The notes beneath the pieces are model-generated. The model saw only the letters and a program-made list of their open reading frames with translations, was not told where the DNA came from and did not search any database. From Paracoccus pantotrophus (GTDB taxonomy: Bacteria > Pseudomonadota > Alphaproteobacteria > Rhodobacterales > Rhodobacteraceae), in assembly GCF_008824185.1 (NCBI RefSeq), contig NZ_CP044423.1, positions 571,501-635,500 on the forward strand: a stretch of 64,000 nucleotides of DNA. The letters run 5' to 3'. The stretch's first letter is position 1. Each line of letters begins with the position of its first letter. Both the position numbers and the translations under genes were made by a program. Positions 8,361 to 16,610 of the stretch are shown here, one piece after another.

Positions 8361-9263
8361 ATGAGAATACGCCAGCTTCGCTGCTTCGTCGTTCTGGCCG
8401 AGGAGTTGAACTTCACCCGCGCCGCCCGGCGGCTGAACATGTCGCAGCCGCCGCTGAGCACGCAAATCCAGACACTTGAACGCGAAGTGGGTGCCGAACT
8501 GATCAGCCGCACCAGCCGCAAGGTGGCGCTGACGCGGGCGGGCGCGCTGTTCCTGCCCAGGGCGCGCAACATGCTGGACCAGTACGAACGCAGCCTGCAC
8601 GAGATCCGCGAAATCCAGCAGGGCCAGGACGGATTGCTGGAAATCGGCGCCACCGGCTCGATCCTGCGCGGCGGCCTTGCCGAGCTTCTGGCGCATTTCG
8701 CCCGGCTGCATCCGCGAATCACCCTGCGCGTCCACGAACAGACCCCGGCCACGCAGATCACCGAGGTGCTGAGCCGGCGCACCGATGTCAGCTTCAACCG
8801 CTCGGTGCCGCGCGACGAGGAGCTGGCCCATGAATACGGCTGGCGCGAGGAGATGGTGGCGCTGGTGCGCAGCGACCACAGGCTGGCCGGGCGCACCTGC
8901 GTCTCGATCGACGATCTGCGCGAGGACCAGCATGTGGTGCTGCGCCCCGACAGTTCCGATTTCGCGGCCTATGTCATGGCCTGTATCATCGCCTCGGGCT
9001 ATCGGCCGCGGGTCTCGCAGCAGGTGGTGGATGCCCAGTCGATCCCCAGCCTGATCGTGGCGGGCTTCGGGGTCAGCATCGTGCCGGCGGGCATCGCCAA
9101 GCTGACGGCGGGACCGCTGACCTTCCTGCCGATCCGGCCCAACCCGCCGGTCTCCGAGGTCTATATCGTCTATCACCACCGCGACCCGGTGCCGGCGCTG
9201 CAACTGTTCCTGGCCGAGATCCGCCGCAGCCTGGGCCATGATCCCGCCGGGCCGCGGCGCTAG
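8361..9263 (+). CDS. LysR-family regulator divergent from dctA
   Basis: A 300-residue LysR regulator. The DNA-binding domain reads MRIRQLRCFVVLAEELNFT, then LNMSQPPLSTQIQTLE. The effector-binding domain follows from about residue 90. It resembles the CatR/BenM-like branch of the family, which often senses carboxylic acids, but the effector cannot be read. Divergent arrangement with dctA and the palindrome immediately upstream make dctA its likely target. Confidence 0.85.
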   Translation: MRIRQLRCFVVLAEELNFTRAARRLNMSQPPLSTQIQTLEREVGAELISRTSRKVALTRAGALFLPRARNMLDQYERSLHEIREIQQGQDGLLEIGATGSILRGGLAELLAHFARLHPRITLRVHEQTPATQITEVLSRRTDVSFNRSVPRDEELAHEYGWREEMVALVRSDHRLAGRTCVSIDDLREDQHVVLRPDSSDFAAYVMACIIASGYRPRVSQQVVDAQSIPSLIVAGFGVSIVPAGIAKLTAGPLTFLPIRPNPPVSEVYIVYHHRDPVPALQLFLAEIRRSLGHDPAGPRR

Positions 9264-9314
9264 AGGCTCGACCCGGCGGGCGCCGCGCGGCATCATCGCG
9301 GCAGGAGGTGCCCG

Positions 9315-9875
9315 ATGGTCCAGATGCTGCGCATGCTGCGCAAGCTGGCGCAGATGAACCGCCTGGCCAATGCCCGGCTGCATCGCGCCTGCGCTGCCCT
9401 GCCGCCCGGCGCCTATGAGGCGCCGCGCCCGTCCTTCTTCGGCTCGATCCGCGCCACGCTGAACCATATCCTGCTGGTCGACCGCTTCTATATCGACGCG
9501 CTGGAGGGCCGGCCGCTCAATGAGGCCGCGCTGGCCGAGGCGCGGGATTGCCCTGACCTCGCGCGGCTGTCCGAATGGCAGACGCGGATGGACGACCGCC
9601 TGCTGGCGCTGGTCGCGGCGCTGACGCCGGACGCCCTGGCGGAAATCGTGGCGGTGGACCGGGGCTTGCGCGTGCAGCACGACCGCCGCGACGACCTGCT
9701 TTCGCATCTGTTCCAGCACCAGACCCATCACCGCGGGCAGGTGCATGGCCTGCTGTCGCAGGCCGGCATGGTCCCGCCGCAGCTGGACGAATTCATCGTC
9801 GGCGACGATGCGGCGGCGCGGGCCGAGGACATGGCGCGGCTCGGCTGGACCGAGGATCAGCTGATGCGGCCCTAG
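9315..9875 (+). CDS. DinB-family metal-binding protein
   Basis: A 186-residue DinB/YfiT-like four-helix-bundle protein. The three metal-ligand histidines are suggested by RATLNHILLVDRFY and by SHLFQHQTHHRGQVHGLL. Members are often thiol-transferase-like or unassigned; no activity can be claimed. AGGAGG lies directly before the ATG at 9315, so the start is firm. It stands alone between the LysR gene and the helicase. Confidence 0.8.
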   Translation: MVQMLRMLRKLAQMNRLANARLHRACAALPPGAYEAPRPSFFGSIRATLNHILLVDRFYIDALEGRPLNEAALAEARDCPDLARLSEWQTRMDDRLLALVAALTPDALAEIVAVDRGLRVQHDRRDDLLSHLFQHQTHHRGQVHGLLSQAGMVPPQLDEFIVGDDAAARAEDMARLGWTEDQLMRP

Positions 9876-9963
9876 TTTCGCTTTGACTTGCGGGCCGCGA
9901 CAGGATAGGCGGGCGGCTTGGCTCCGCATTCCGGGCCGGCGGGTCATGGGAGGGCCCGGCCGC

Positions 9964-10008
9964 AAAGGGGATGGTGCCTTTCACCGGATGCGCCCCCGCA
10001 TCCCCTTT
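9964..10008 (+). promoter_or_regulatory. long-range hairpin in the helicase 5' leader
   Basis: AAAGGGGATG (9964-9973) is perfectly complementary to CATCCCCTTT (9999-10008), giving a 10-base stem around a 25-base loop. It ends 12 bases before the helicase ATG at 10021, so folding would sit next to the weak ribosome site. DEAD-box helicase genes of the csdA/rhlE type are known to be autoregulated through structured leaders; applying that here is inference. Confidence 0.4.
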
Positions 10009-10020
10009 CTGGCGAAGACG

Positions 10021-12153
10021 ATGAACGAACATGATATTGCCGCGCCTCTGGCCGCGGCGCTGGCGGCCAAGGGCTATGCCAGCCTGACCTCGGTGCAACA
10101 GGCCGCCCTGGCCCCCGAGGCGCGGGGCCACGACGTGCTGGTCTCGGCGCAGACCGGATCCGGCAAGACCGTGGCCTTCGGCCTGGCCATGGCCGGCGAC
10201 ATCCTCGACGGCGATGCGCTGCCCGAGGCGGGCCAGCCGCTGGCGCTGGCCATCGCGCCGACGCGCGAGCTGGCCTTGCAGGTGGCGCGCGAGCTGGGCT
10301 GGCTTTACGAGCAGGCGGGCGTGCGCATCGCCACCTGCGTCGGCGGCATGGACTATCGCACCGAGCGCCGGGCGCTGGAGCGCGGGGCGCATATCGTCGT
10401 CGGCACCCCCGGCCGGCTGCGCGACCATATCGAGCGCGGCTCGCTGGACCTGACCGGCCTGCGCGCCTGCGTGCTGGACGAGGCGGACGAGATGCTGGAT
10501 CTGGGCTTTCGCGAGGATCTGGAATTCATCCTGGGCTCGGCGCCGGCCGAACGGCGCACGCTGCTCTTCTCGGCCACGGTGCCGCCGGCCATCGAGGCGC
10601 TGGCCCGCGACTTCCAGCGCGACGCGCTGCGCATCCAGGCGATGGGCGAGGCGCGCCAGCACGGCGACATCGAATATCGGGCCCTGTCGGTGACCACCCG
10701 CGACCGCGAGCACGCGATCTTCAACACCCTGCGCTATTACGAGGCCAGCCGGGCGATCATCTTCTGCAAGACCCGCGCCAATGTGAACCACCTGCTGGCG
10801 CGCATGGGCAATCGCGGCTTCAAGGTGGTGGCGCTGTCGGGCGAACTGTCCCAGCAGGAACGCAGCCACGCCCTGCAAGCCCTGCGCGACGGAAGGGCGC
10901 GGGTCTGCATCGCCACCGATGTGGCGGCGCGCGGCATCGACCTGCCGGGGCTGGAACTGGTGATCCATGCCGACCTGCCGACCAATCCCGACACGCTGCT
11001 GCACCGTTCCGGCCGCACCGGCCGGGCGGGCGCCAAGGGCACCTCGGTGCTGATCGTGCCCTCGGCGGAATACAAGCGGGCGCAGCGGCTCTTGCAGCGC
11101 GCCAAGCTGGTCGCGGACTGGGGCAAGGCGCCCTCGGCCGACGAGGTGCAGGCCCGCGACGACGCGCGCATGCTGGACCATCCGGCGCTAGCCGAGGCGC
11201 CGGGCGAGGAGGCGGGGCTGGCTGCCGCGCTGCTCGACCGCTTCGGCGCGGAACGGGTCGCATCGGCCTTCGTGCGGCTGTGGCGCGAGGGGCGCCCGGC
11301 GCCCGAGGAACTGTCGGAAAGCGTGGGCCCTGCGCCTTCTGCGCCGCGCGAACGGGGCGAGTTCGGCCCGGCGGTCTGGTTCCTGCTTTCGGTCGGCCAT
11401 TCCGGCCGGGCCGAGGCGCGCTGGCTGCTGCCCAAGATCTGTGAGGCGGGCAACATCACCCGCGATGCCATCGGCGCGATCCGGGTCAAGACTGAGCAGA
11501 CCTTCGTGCAGATCGCCGCCGCCGTCGCGCCGAATTTCGGCGAGCGGATCGAGCTGGAGCCCGGCCTGACCATGCGCCGGATCGAGGGCGAGCCGGTTTT
11601 CGAGCCTGCCGCCGGGCGCGACAAGCGGCCCGGTCGGCGGGAGTATTTGGAAAACGGTGAAACGGCAGGTGCGATGCCCCCCGCGCGCGAGAAGAAACCG
11701 CATCGCGGCCAGGCGTCGCGCTCTGCACGGCCCGAGGCACTGGAGCCGCGCGCCGAGGACAGGCCCAAGCCCGCCCGGCGCCCGGCCTTGCTGGATCCCG
11801 CCGACGTGAAGCCGCGCGCCGCCCGTCCTGCCCCCGCCCCCGCCCCCGCCCACGGCCGCGAGCCCGCGCCGGAAGCCGAGGCGCCGGAAACCCCGCGCAA
11901 GGCCCGCTGGAGCGCCGAGAAGAAGCAGGCGCACAAGGCAGCGCCGAAAACCGCCCCGCGTGCAGGGCTGAAATCGGCGGGCTTCAAGACGCATGGCGGC
12001 GCGGCGCGCGACGACCGCCCGGCGCGGGGCGACGGTGCCGAGGCGCGGCCGAAGCGTGCCGCGGGCTTCAAGTCGCACAAGGCGGCTGGCGGCTGGCAGG
12101 GCAAGGGCGGTGACAAGCCGTTCCGTGCCGGGCCGAAACCCGGCAAGCGCTAG
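10021..12153 (+). CDS. DEAD-box ATP-dependent RNA helicase (DeaD/DbpA type) with long basic tail
   Basis: A 710-residue RNA helicase for ribosome assembly or cold/RNA-decay remodelling. Domain 1 carries AQTGSGKT (43-50), PTRELA (80-85), DEAD (153-156) and SAT (184-186). Domain 2 carries ARGIDLPGLELVIHADLP and HRSGRTGRAG. Residues about 455-525 (RDAIGAIRVKTEQTFVQIAA) look like the DbpA RNA-binding domain. From about residue 540 a 170-residue Ala/Pro/Arg/Lys-rich disordered tail follows, with a repeated SAGFKTHGG / AAGFKSHKAAGG motif. The ATG at 10021 gives the family N-terminus; the frame is open further upstream. The tail begins where a dispersed intergenic repeat is embedded. Its stop codon shares CTAG with the convergent gene. 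Confidence 0.9.
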   Translation: MNEHDIAAPLAAALAAKGYASLTSVQQAALAPEARGHDVLVSAQTGSGKTVAFGLAMAGDILDGDALPEAGQPLALAIAPTRELALQVARELGWLYEQAGVRIATCVGGMDYRTERRALERGAHIVVGTPGRLRDHIERGSLDLTGLRACVLDEADEMLDLGFREDLEFILGSAPAERRTLLFSATVPPAIEALARDFQRDALRIQAMGEARQHGDIEYRALSVTTRDREHAIFNTLRYYEASRAIIFCKTRANVNHLLARMGNRGFKVVALSGELSQQERSHALQALRDGRARVCIATDVAARGIDLPGLELVIHADLPTNPDTLLHRSGRTGRAGAKGTSVLIVPSAEYKRAQRLLQRAKLVADWGKAPSADEVQARDDARMLDHPALAEAPGEEAGLAAALLDRFGAERVASAFVRLWREGRPAPEELSESVGPAPSAPRERGEFGPAVWFLLSVGHSGRAEARWLLPKICEAGNITRDAIGAIRVKTEQTFVQIAAAVAPNFGERIELEPGLTMRRIEGEPVFEPAAGRDKRPGRREYLENGETAGAMPPAREKKPHRGQASRSARPEALEPRAEDRPKPARRPALLDPADVKPRAARPAPAPAPAHGREPAPEAEAPETPRKARWSAEKKQAHKAAPKTAPRAGLKSAGFKTHGGAARDDRPARGDGAEARPKRAAGFKSHKAAGGWQGKGGDKPFRAGPKPGKR
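11631..11665 (-). repeat. dispersed TTTTCCAAATAC repeat, copy inside the helicase gene
   Basis: The minus strand reads CCGTTTTCCAAATACTCCCG, matching the elements found just after three other genes in this window. Here it lies antisense within the helicase coding region and is translated on the plus strand as RREYLENGETAG, at the junction between the RNA-binding domain and the disordered tail. Confidence 0.6.
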
Positions 12154-13388
12154 CGCGCCGTCGCCAGTGCCAGCCCGTCCACCACGGCGGTGAAGGCCCC
12201 CGCGCGCCGCAGCTGCGCGCCGGGGCAAAGCCGCAGCGCCTCGGCGGCGACGAAGCCCATCAGGCTGGAACCGCCGACCAGAATCACGCTGCCCACCTGT
12301 CCGGGCGCGATCCCCGCCAGCCGCAGCGTCTCGGCCGCGGCTTGCGCAAGATCCCTGCGGCAATCCGACAGCGCCGCCTCCAGCGAGGCGGGCGAGATTT
12401 CCGGCGCCAGGCCCGGCTCGACGAATCCCATGGCGATGCGCGCGCCGTCGCCGGCATTGGCGGCGATCTTGCCGCGTTCGACCGCGAAGGCCAACTCATG
12501 GCCCAGCTCCTCGTCCAGGACCGCGACGAGGCGGTCCATGGCGGCGCGGTCCACCGCCATGCGGGCCATCCCGGCGGCCATGCGCCGCGTCTCGGGGACA
12601 TAGAGGAAGGGGATCCTGGCCCAGGTCGCCAGGTCGACATAGATCGCATTCGGCACCGGCAAGAGCCCCGGTCCCATCGCGCGCCGCAGCTGCCCGCCAT
12701 GACCCAGCGCCGGCATGGCATGGCTTAGCGAAACCTGCTGGTCGAAATCCGTGCCGCCCAGTCGGATGCCGTGATTGGCGAGGATTTGCAAGCCGTCGCC
12801 CCGGCTGCGGAAGGCCGAGAAATCCGAGGTGCCGCCGCCGATATCGACGATCAGCCCGATCTCGCCCGCGCGGCCCAGGCCGTGGCTGGCCAGCGCCGCC
12901 GCCTCGGGCTCGGGCAGGAAGGCGACCTCGCCGAAGCCGGCCGCCAGGTAGCAGCCCTGCAGGTCGGCCAGGGCCTGCGCGTCGCGGACGGGGTCGTTCG
13001 AGTGGAAATGCACCGGCCGGCCGGACAGCGCGCGGCGAAAGGGCCGCCCGGCGGCCGCCTCGGCCCGCTCGCGCAGGGTGGCGAGAAAGGCCGTGACGAT
13101 TTCGGAAAGCGTGCGGCGCTTGCCGGCGATGAGCCGCGATTCGTGGAACAGCGCCGTTCCCAGCACGCTTTTCAGCGCCCGCATGTAGCGGCCCTCGTCG
13201 CCTTGGATCAGCGCCTCGGCCGCCGCCGCGCCGATGCGCATGGCGCCGCCCTGGGCGGGGAAGAAAACGGCGGTCGGCAGGGTTTCGGCCCCCGGCTCGA
13301 TGGCGATGCGCCGCGGCTGCCCCTGGTCCAGGATCGCGGCGGCCGAGTTCGATGTCCCGAAGTCGATGGCGAGCCAGTCGTTGCGCAT
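12150..13388 (-). CDS. Hsp70-like ATPase (YegD family)
   Basis: A 412-residue actin/Hsp70-fold ATPase that has the nucleotide-binding domain but lacks a classical substrate-binding domain and lid. Phosphate loop 1 is AIDFGTSNSAAAI near the N-terminus, phosphate loop 2 is IVDIGGGTSDFS, and the adenosine motif is ILVGGSSLMGF near the C-terminus. YegD-type proteins have no settled function. The start at 13388 places the phosphate loop at residue 8; the frame continues upstream but without homology-like sequence. The 3' end overlaps the helicase stop codon by 4 bases (both stops within CTAG). Confidence 0.85.
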   Translation of the reverse strand: MRNDWLAIDFGTSNSAAAILDQGQPRRIAIEPGAETLPTAVFFPAQGGAMRIGAAAAEALIQGDEGRYMRALKSVLGTALFHESRLIAGKRRTLSEIVTAFLATLRERAEAAAGRPFRRALSGRPVHFHSNDPVRDAQALADLQGCYLAAGFGEVAFLPEPEAAALASHGLGRAGEIGLIVDIGGGTSDFSAFRSRGDGLQILANHGIRLGGTDFDQQVSLSHAMPALGHGGQLRRAMGPGLLPVPNAIYVDLATWARIPFLYVPETRRMAAGMARMAVDRAAMDRLVAVLDEELGHELAFAVERGKIAANAGDGARIAMGFVEPGLAPEISPASLEAALSDCRRDLAQAAAETLRLAGIAPGQVGSVILVGGSSLMGFVAAEALRLCPGAQLRRAGAFTAVVDGLALATAR

Positions 13389-13507
13389 CCCTGTCCGTCC
13401 CCGTGCCCCTGTCCGCAAGGCCCGCGCTGCTAGCCTTTTGCGCGGCCGGGCGCAAGCGCGTCCGGCCGCGGGATGGGCGCGTTCCGGGGGGCGGTCCGGG
13501 CTGGGGG

Positions 13508-13933
13508 TCAGGTGCGATGCGCCCGCCAATGGTCGATGCCGGCCTGCGCCACCGCCTGGTCCTGCGCCGGCGTGCCGGACGAGACGCCGATGCCGCCGAC
13601 GGTCTGGCCGTCGTGATCGACCGGCAGTCCCCCGCCCACCACCATCAGCCGCCCGCCGATGGCCGAGGAAATGCCCCAGGCCGGGGCGCCCGGCTGGCTG
13701 GCGGCGCCGTATTCATGCGTGGCCTTGCGCGCCGCGGCGGCGGTGAAGGCCTTGTCGATGGCGATGGTGGCAGATGTCACCTTGCCGCCGTCCATGCGCG
13801 AAAAGGCCAGAAGCTGGCCGCTTTCGTCGGTGACGGCGATGCACATGGGCACGCCGATCTCGCGGGCATGGGCCTCGGCTCCGGCGATCAACAGGCGTGC
13901 ATCGGCCTGGTCCAGTCGGGTGATGGTCAGCAT
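13508..13933 (-). CDS. GlcG/HbpS-family (DUF336) small haem-binding-like protein
   Basis: A 141-residue protein of the GlcG/HbpS family. Its hallmark is a C-terminal glycine-rich segment (AIGGRLMVVGGGLPV, DGQTVGGIGVSSGTP) after ARKATHEYGA. Some relatives bind haem or cobalamin, and others sit in glycolate operons; the ligand here is unknown. A strong AAGGAGGAGG ribosome site precedes the ATG. It is the last gene of a four-gene minus-strand run (ankyrin protein, deaminase, MFS transporter, this gene), 27 bases after the transporter stop. Confidence 0.8.
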   Translation of the reverse strand: MLTITRLDQADARLLIAGAEAHAREIGVPMCIAVTDESGQLLAFSRMDGGKVTSATIAIDKAFTAAAARKATHEYGAASQPGAPAWGISSAIGGRLMVVGGGLPVDHDGQTVGGIGVSSGTPAQDQAVAQAGIDHWRAHRT

Positions 13934-13960
13934 GGGTTCCTCCTCCTTGTCGAAAATCGT

Positions 13961-15169
13961 TCACTCGGCCGGCGCGGCATCCGTGCGCAGCGGGCCGGGC
14001 CGGTGCAGGGCGCGCCGATAGCTGGCCGGCGACAGGCGCAGCGCCAGGGCCGAGACCGCCAGTACGGCGGCCAGATGCAGCGCCCAGCCGGGGGCGAAGC
14101 TGCCGGTCAGGTCGTACAGCAGCGCCAGGATCCAGGGCGGGATCGCGGCCAGCAGGAAGCCGCCGCCCTGCATCAGCGCCGCCAGCGCCCCGGCCTGCGC
14201 CGGATCGGGCAGATGGTCCAGCGCCACGATCATCATCAGCGAAAAGCAACCGCCAAGCCCGGCGCCCAGCAGAAAGGCGATGGGATAGGGTGCGGCCTCG
14301 GGGCGCAGGACCAGCATGGCAAAGCCAAGCGCCTGCATGGCCAGGCAGATCCCCAGCCAGGGCCGCCGGTCGCTGCCGTGACTGGCCAGGACCGGTGTGA
14401 CCAGCGCCGAGACCGCCTGGCCCACCGCCAGCACCGCCAGCAGCCCGCCGCTGGCCCCGACCGACCAGCCCAGGTCCTGGAAGGCGGGCGCAAGCCAGGC
14501 GACGGACGAGGAATAGCCGCCGTTGATCAGCCCGAAACAGGCCATCAGCAGCCAGACCCGCGGCCGACGCAGCCAGTGCCACAGTCCCTGCCGGGCGGTC
14601 CGCGGCGCGCGTGCCTCGGGCGGCAGGGCCAGCGCCACCAGCAGCGCGGTCAGCACGGCGGGCAGCGCCAGCCAGCCAAGCGCCAGCCGCCAGCTGCCCG
14701 ACCAGGCGGCGATCAGCGGCGCGGCCTGCGCGCCGAAGGCACCGCCGCCCATCATCATCGCGGCGTAAAGCCCCATGGCCAGGTTGATGCCGCGCGGGAA
14801 CTCGCGCTTGATGATGGTGGGAAACACCGCCTGCACCACCGCCGCGCCCACGCCCAGCAGCATGGCCGAGCCCAGCATGTCCAGCGCCGAATGCGCCCCC
14901 AGCCGCAGGCCCGAGCCCAGGCCCAGCACCAGCAGCGCCAGCACGGCGGCGCGTTTCGCCCCCAGCCGCGCCTGGATCGCCGGGCCGAGAAAGGCGCCCG
15001 CGCCCATCAAGAGGATCGGCAGCAGCGTGAGGGCCGAGAGGCCCTGCATGGTCAGGCCGGTCTCGGCCGAGATCGGCGCTGCCAGCGGGCCGACCCCGGT
15101 CAGGAAGGGCCGCAGCGCCAGCCCGACCATGGCCACCACGGCCAGCATCAGCGGCTGACGGTTCGTCAC
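13961..15169 (-). CDS. MFS transporter, CynX/NimT family
   Basis: A 402-residue major-facilitator transporter with 12 predicted helices of the CynX/NimT (cyanate / 2-nitroimidazole) group. The N-terminus is NRQPLMLAVVAMVGLALRPF, followed by GVGPLAAPISAETGLT. The start is GTG at 15169, because its GTGA overlaps the TGA of the upstream deaminase gene, a typical coupled arrangement; upstream codons do not look like transporter sequence. With a purine-type deaminase in the same operon it might import a nucleobase or another N-heterocycle, but this is inference. Confidence 0.8.
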   Translation of the reverse strand: MTNRQPLMLAVVAMVGLALRPFLTGVGPLAAPISAETGLTMQGLSALTLLPILLMGAGAFLGPAIQARLGAKRAAVLALLVLGLGSGLRLGAHSALDMLGSAMLLGVGAAVVQAVFPTIIKREFPRGINLAMGLYAAMMMGGGAFGAQAAPLIAAWSGSWRLALGWLALPAVLTALLVALALPPEARAPRTARQGLWHWLRRPRVWLLMACFGLINGGYSSSVAWLAPAFQDLGWSVGASGGLLAVLAVGQAVSALVTPVLASHGSDRRPWLGICLAMQALGFAMLVLRPEAAPYPIAFLLGAGLGGCFSLMMIVALDHLPDPAQAGALAALMQGGGFLLAAIPPWILALLYDLTGSFAPGWALHLAAVLAVSALALRLSPASYRRALHRPGPLRTDAAPAE

Positions 15170-15639
15170 GCCCGGTCCTGCCGTGCCTTCCAGTCGGCAT
15201 AGAGATCGCCCATGCCCTGGGGGCGCAGGGGCCGGTGGCGGATGGTCATGGATTGCTGCGCCAGCGGTTTCGCCAGTTCCTCGTAAAGCGCGGCCGTGGA
15301 CAGGCCGTAGGGTGCCCCGTCCTGGTTCGAATAGGCGAAATGCACCTCGGCCACGCCGGCCAGCCGCATGGCGGCCAGGCACATCGGGCAGGGCTGGCCG
15401 CTGGCATAGACCGCGCAGCCCGAAAGATCGGCCGAACCCAGCCGCTGCGCGGCGGCGCGCAGGGCCACCAGCTCGGCATGGGCCGTCGGGTCATGGGTGG
15501 CGACGGTCTCGTTGACGCCGGTCGCCAGCACCTCGCCGCCCCGCACCACAACCGCGCCAAAGGGCCGCCCGCCGGCCTGCACGTTGCGATGCGCCAGCAT
15601 CACCGCCTGTTCCAGATAGCGTGTCGCCTTGTCGGTCAT
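15166..15639 (-). CDS. cytidine/guanine deaminase-type nucleoside deaminase
   Basis: A 157-residue zinc-dependent CDA-fold deaminase. The active site is complete: TAHAELVAL (zinc His and proton-shuttle Glu) and PCPMCLAAM (two zinc Cys). The C-terminal sequence GAPYGLSTAALYEELAKP and overall length resemble guanine deaminase GuaD more than tRNA-editing TadA, though substrate is uncertain. The ATG at 15639 lies 11 bases after the ankyrin gene stop, and its own stop overlaps the MFS gene GTG, so the genes form an operon. Confidence 0.8.
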   Translation of the reverse strand: MTDKATRYLEQAVMLAHRNVQAGGRPFGAVVVRGGEVLATGVNETVATHDPTAHAELVALRAAAQRLGSADLSGCAVYASGQPCPMCLAAMRLAGVAEVHFAYSNQDGAPYGLSTAALYEELAKPLAQQSMTIRHRPLRPQGMGDLYADWKARQDRA

Positions 15640-15649
15640 CGTTCTTCCT

Positions 15650-16318
15650 TCACTTTGCGCCGGCTTCGGCCAACCGCGCCGCGATCGCGTCGAAACCCCT
15701 GCGGCGGGCATGGGCCAGCGGCGAGACGCCCTCGGCATCGGCCAGGTTTACATCGGCGCCGGCCGCGACCAGCAGGTCGACCACCTGCTGCTGGCGCGGG
15801 CCGCCATCGCCCAGGACGATCGCCTCCAGCAATGCGGTCCAGCCCAGCCGGTTGACATGATCGATCTCGACCCCGGCCCGGATCAGCCGGCGGACGGTCT
15901 CGACATGGCCACGCTCGGCCGCCGGGATCAGCGCCGTGCCGCCGAAGCGGTTGGTGCTGGCCAGATCGGCGCCATGGGCCAGCGTCAGCTCGAGGATCTC
16001 CAGATGCCCGCGCGCCCCGGCATAGAGATAGGGGCTGTCGTGGATGGCATCCCTGGCGTTCACGTCGGCGCCGGCCTCGATCAGCGCCCTCGCGGCCTCG
16101 ACCCGGTTGGCATGGGTCGCCACCAGCAGCGGCGTGCGCCCCTTTGCGTCGCGCGGGTCCACGGCCACGCCGCGGGCCAGAAGGTCGCGGATGGCCGCGG
16201 CATCGCCATCGGTCGCGGCGGCGAACAGGGCGGTCTCTTGCATGGTCTGTGCCTGGACGGGCAAGGGGCTGGCGGCGCCCAGGGCGAAGGCGAACAGGAT
16301 CGCCAGAAGCTTGTGCAT
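15650..16318 (-). CDS. secreted ankyrin-repeat protein
   Basis: A 222-residue protein with an N-terminal signal peptide (MHKLLAILFAFALGAASPLP, predicted cut after VQAQ) followed by about six ankyrin repeats (for example KGRTPLLVATHANRVEAARA, GADVNARD, GADVNLADAEGVSPLAHA). It is probably a periplasmic protein-protein interaction module. The ATG at 16318 is chosen because it gives the signal peptide; the frame is open upstream but not protein-like. It is first in a minus-strand operon with a deaminase and an MFS transporter; a periplasmic partner for the transporter is possible but not shown. Confidence 0.8.
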   Translation of the reverse strand: MHKLLAILFAFALGAASPLPVQAQTMQETALFAAATDGDAAAIRDLLARGVAVDPRDAKGRTPLLVATHANRVEAARALIEAGADVNARDAIHDSPYLYAGARGHLEILELTLAHGADLASTNRFGGTALIPAAERGHVETVRRLIRAGVEIDHVNRLGWTALLEAIVLGDGGPRQQQVVDLLVAAGADVNLADAEGVSPLAHARRRGFDAIAARLAEAGAK

Positions 16319-16610
16319 GGCCTGCCTTGCTGTTGCGATTGGACCCGGCGCCGGCGGCCGATCAAGCGGCGGCCGCAGGGATCGGTTTCGCCAAGGTATC
16401 GCGGCGACGCAGCGAAAATAATCTCTGATATCCAAACACTGTTTCAATATTACATGGAATATAGCCACCGAAACCGCGGTCAAGAGGTTTGCAGCACGAC
16501 TCTGTACGGCCTTTATCGGCGAAGGCCCGCAAAGCCGGGCGACCCCTGGGCTATACGCCGGACGTGCATTATGGCTTGATAGGTCAATCTGAAATTGCCG
16601 GAGACGCGCG
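16319..16610. promoter_or_regulatory. divergent promoter region with AT-rich core
   Basis: This 292-base gap between the ankyrin operon (minus) and the cystine-carrier gene (plus) holds an unusually AT-rich core at about 16,415-16,465. Within it, ATATT (16447-16451) and AATAT (16458-16462) form a small palindrome around 6 bases, a possible operator for the divergent promoters. I see no gene in the gap. Confidence 0.35.

Noticed and set aside
16574..16585. TTGATAGGTCAA before the cystine-carrier gene as an FNR box
   Set aside because: The half-sites are TTGA and TCAA with only 4 bases between them; FNR needs TTGAT-N4-ATCAA (TTGA-N6-TCAA).
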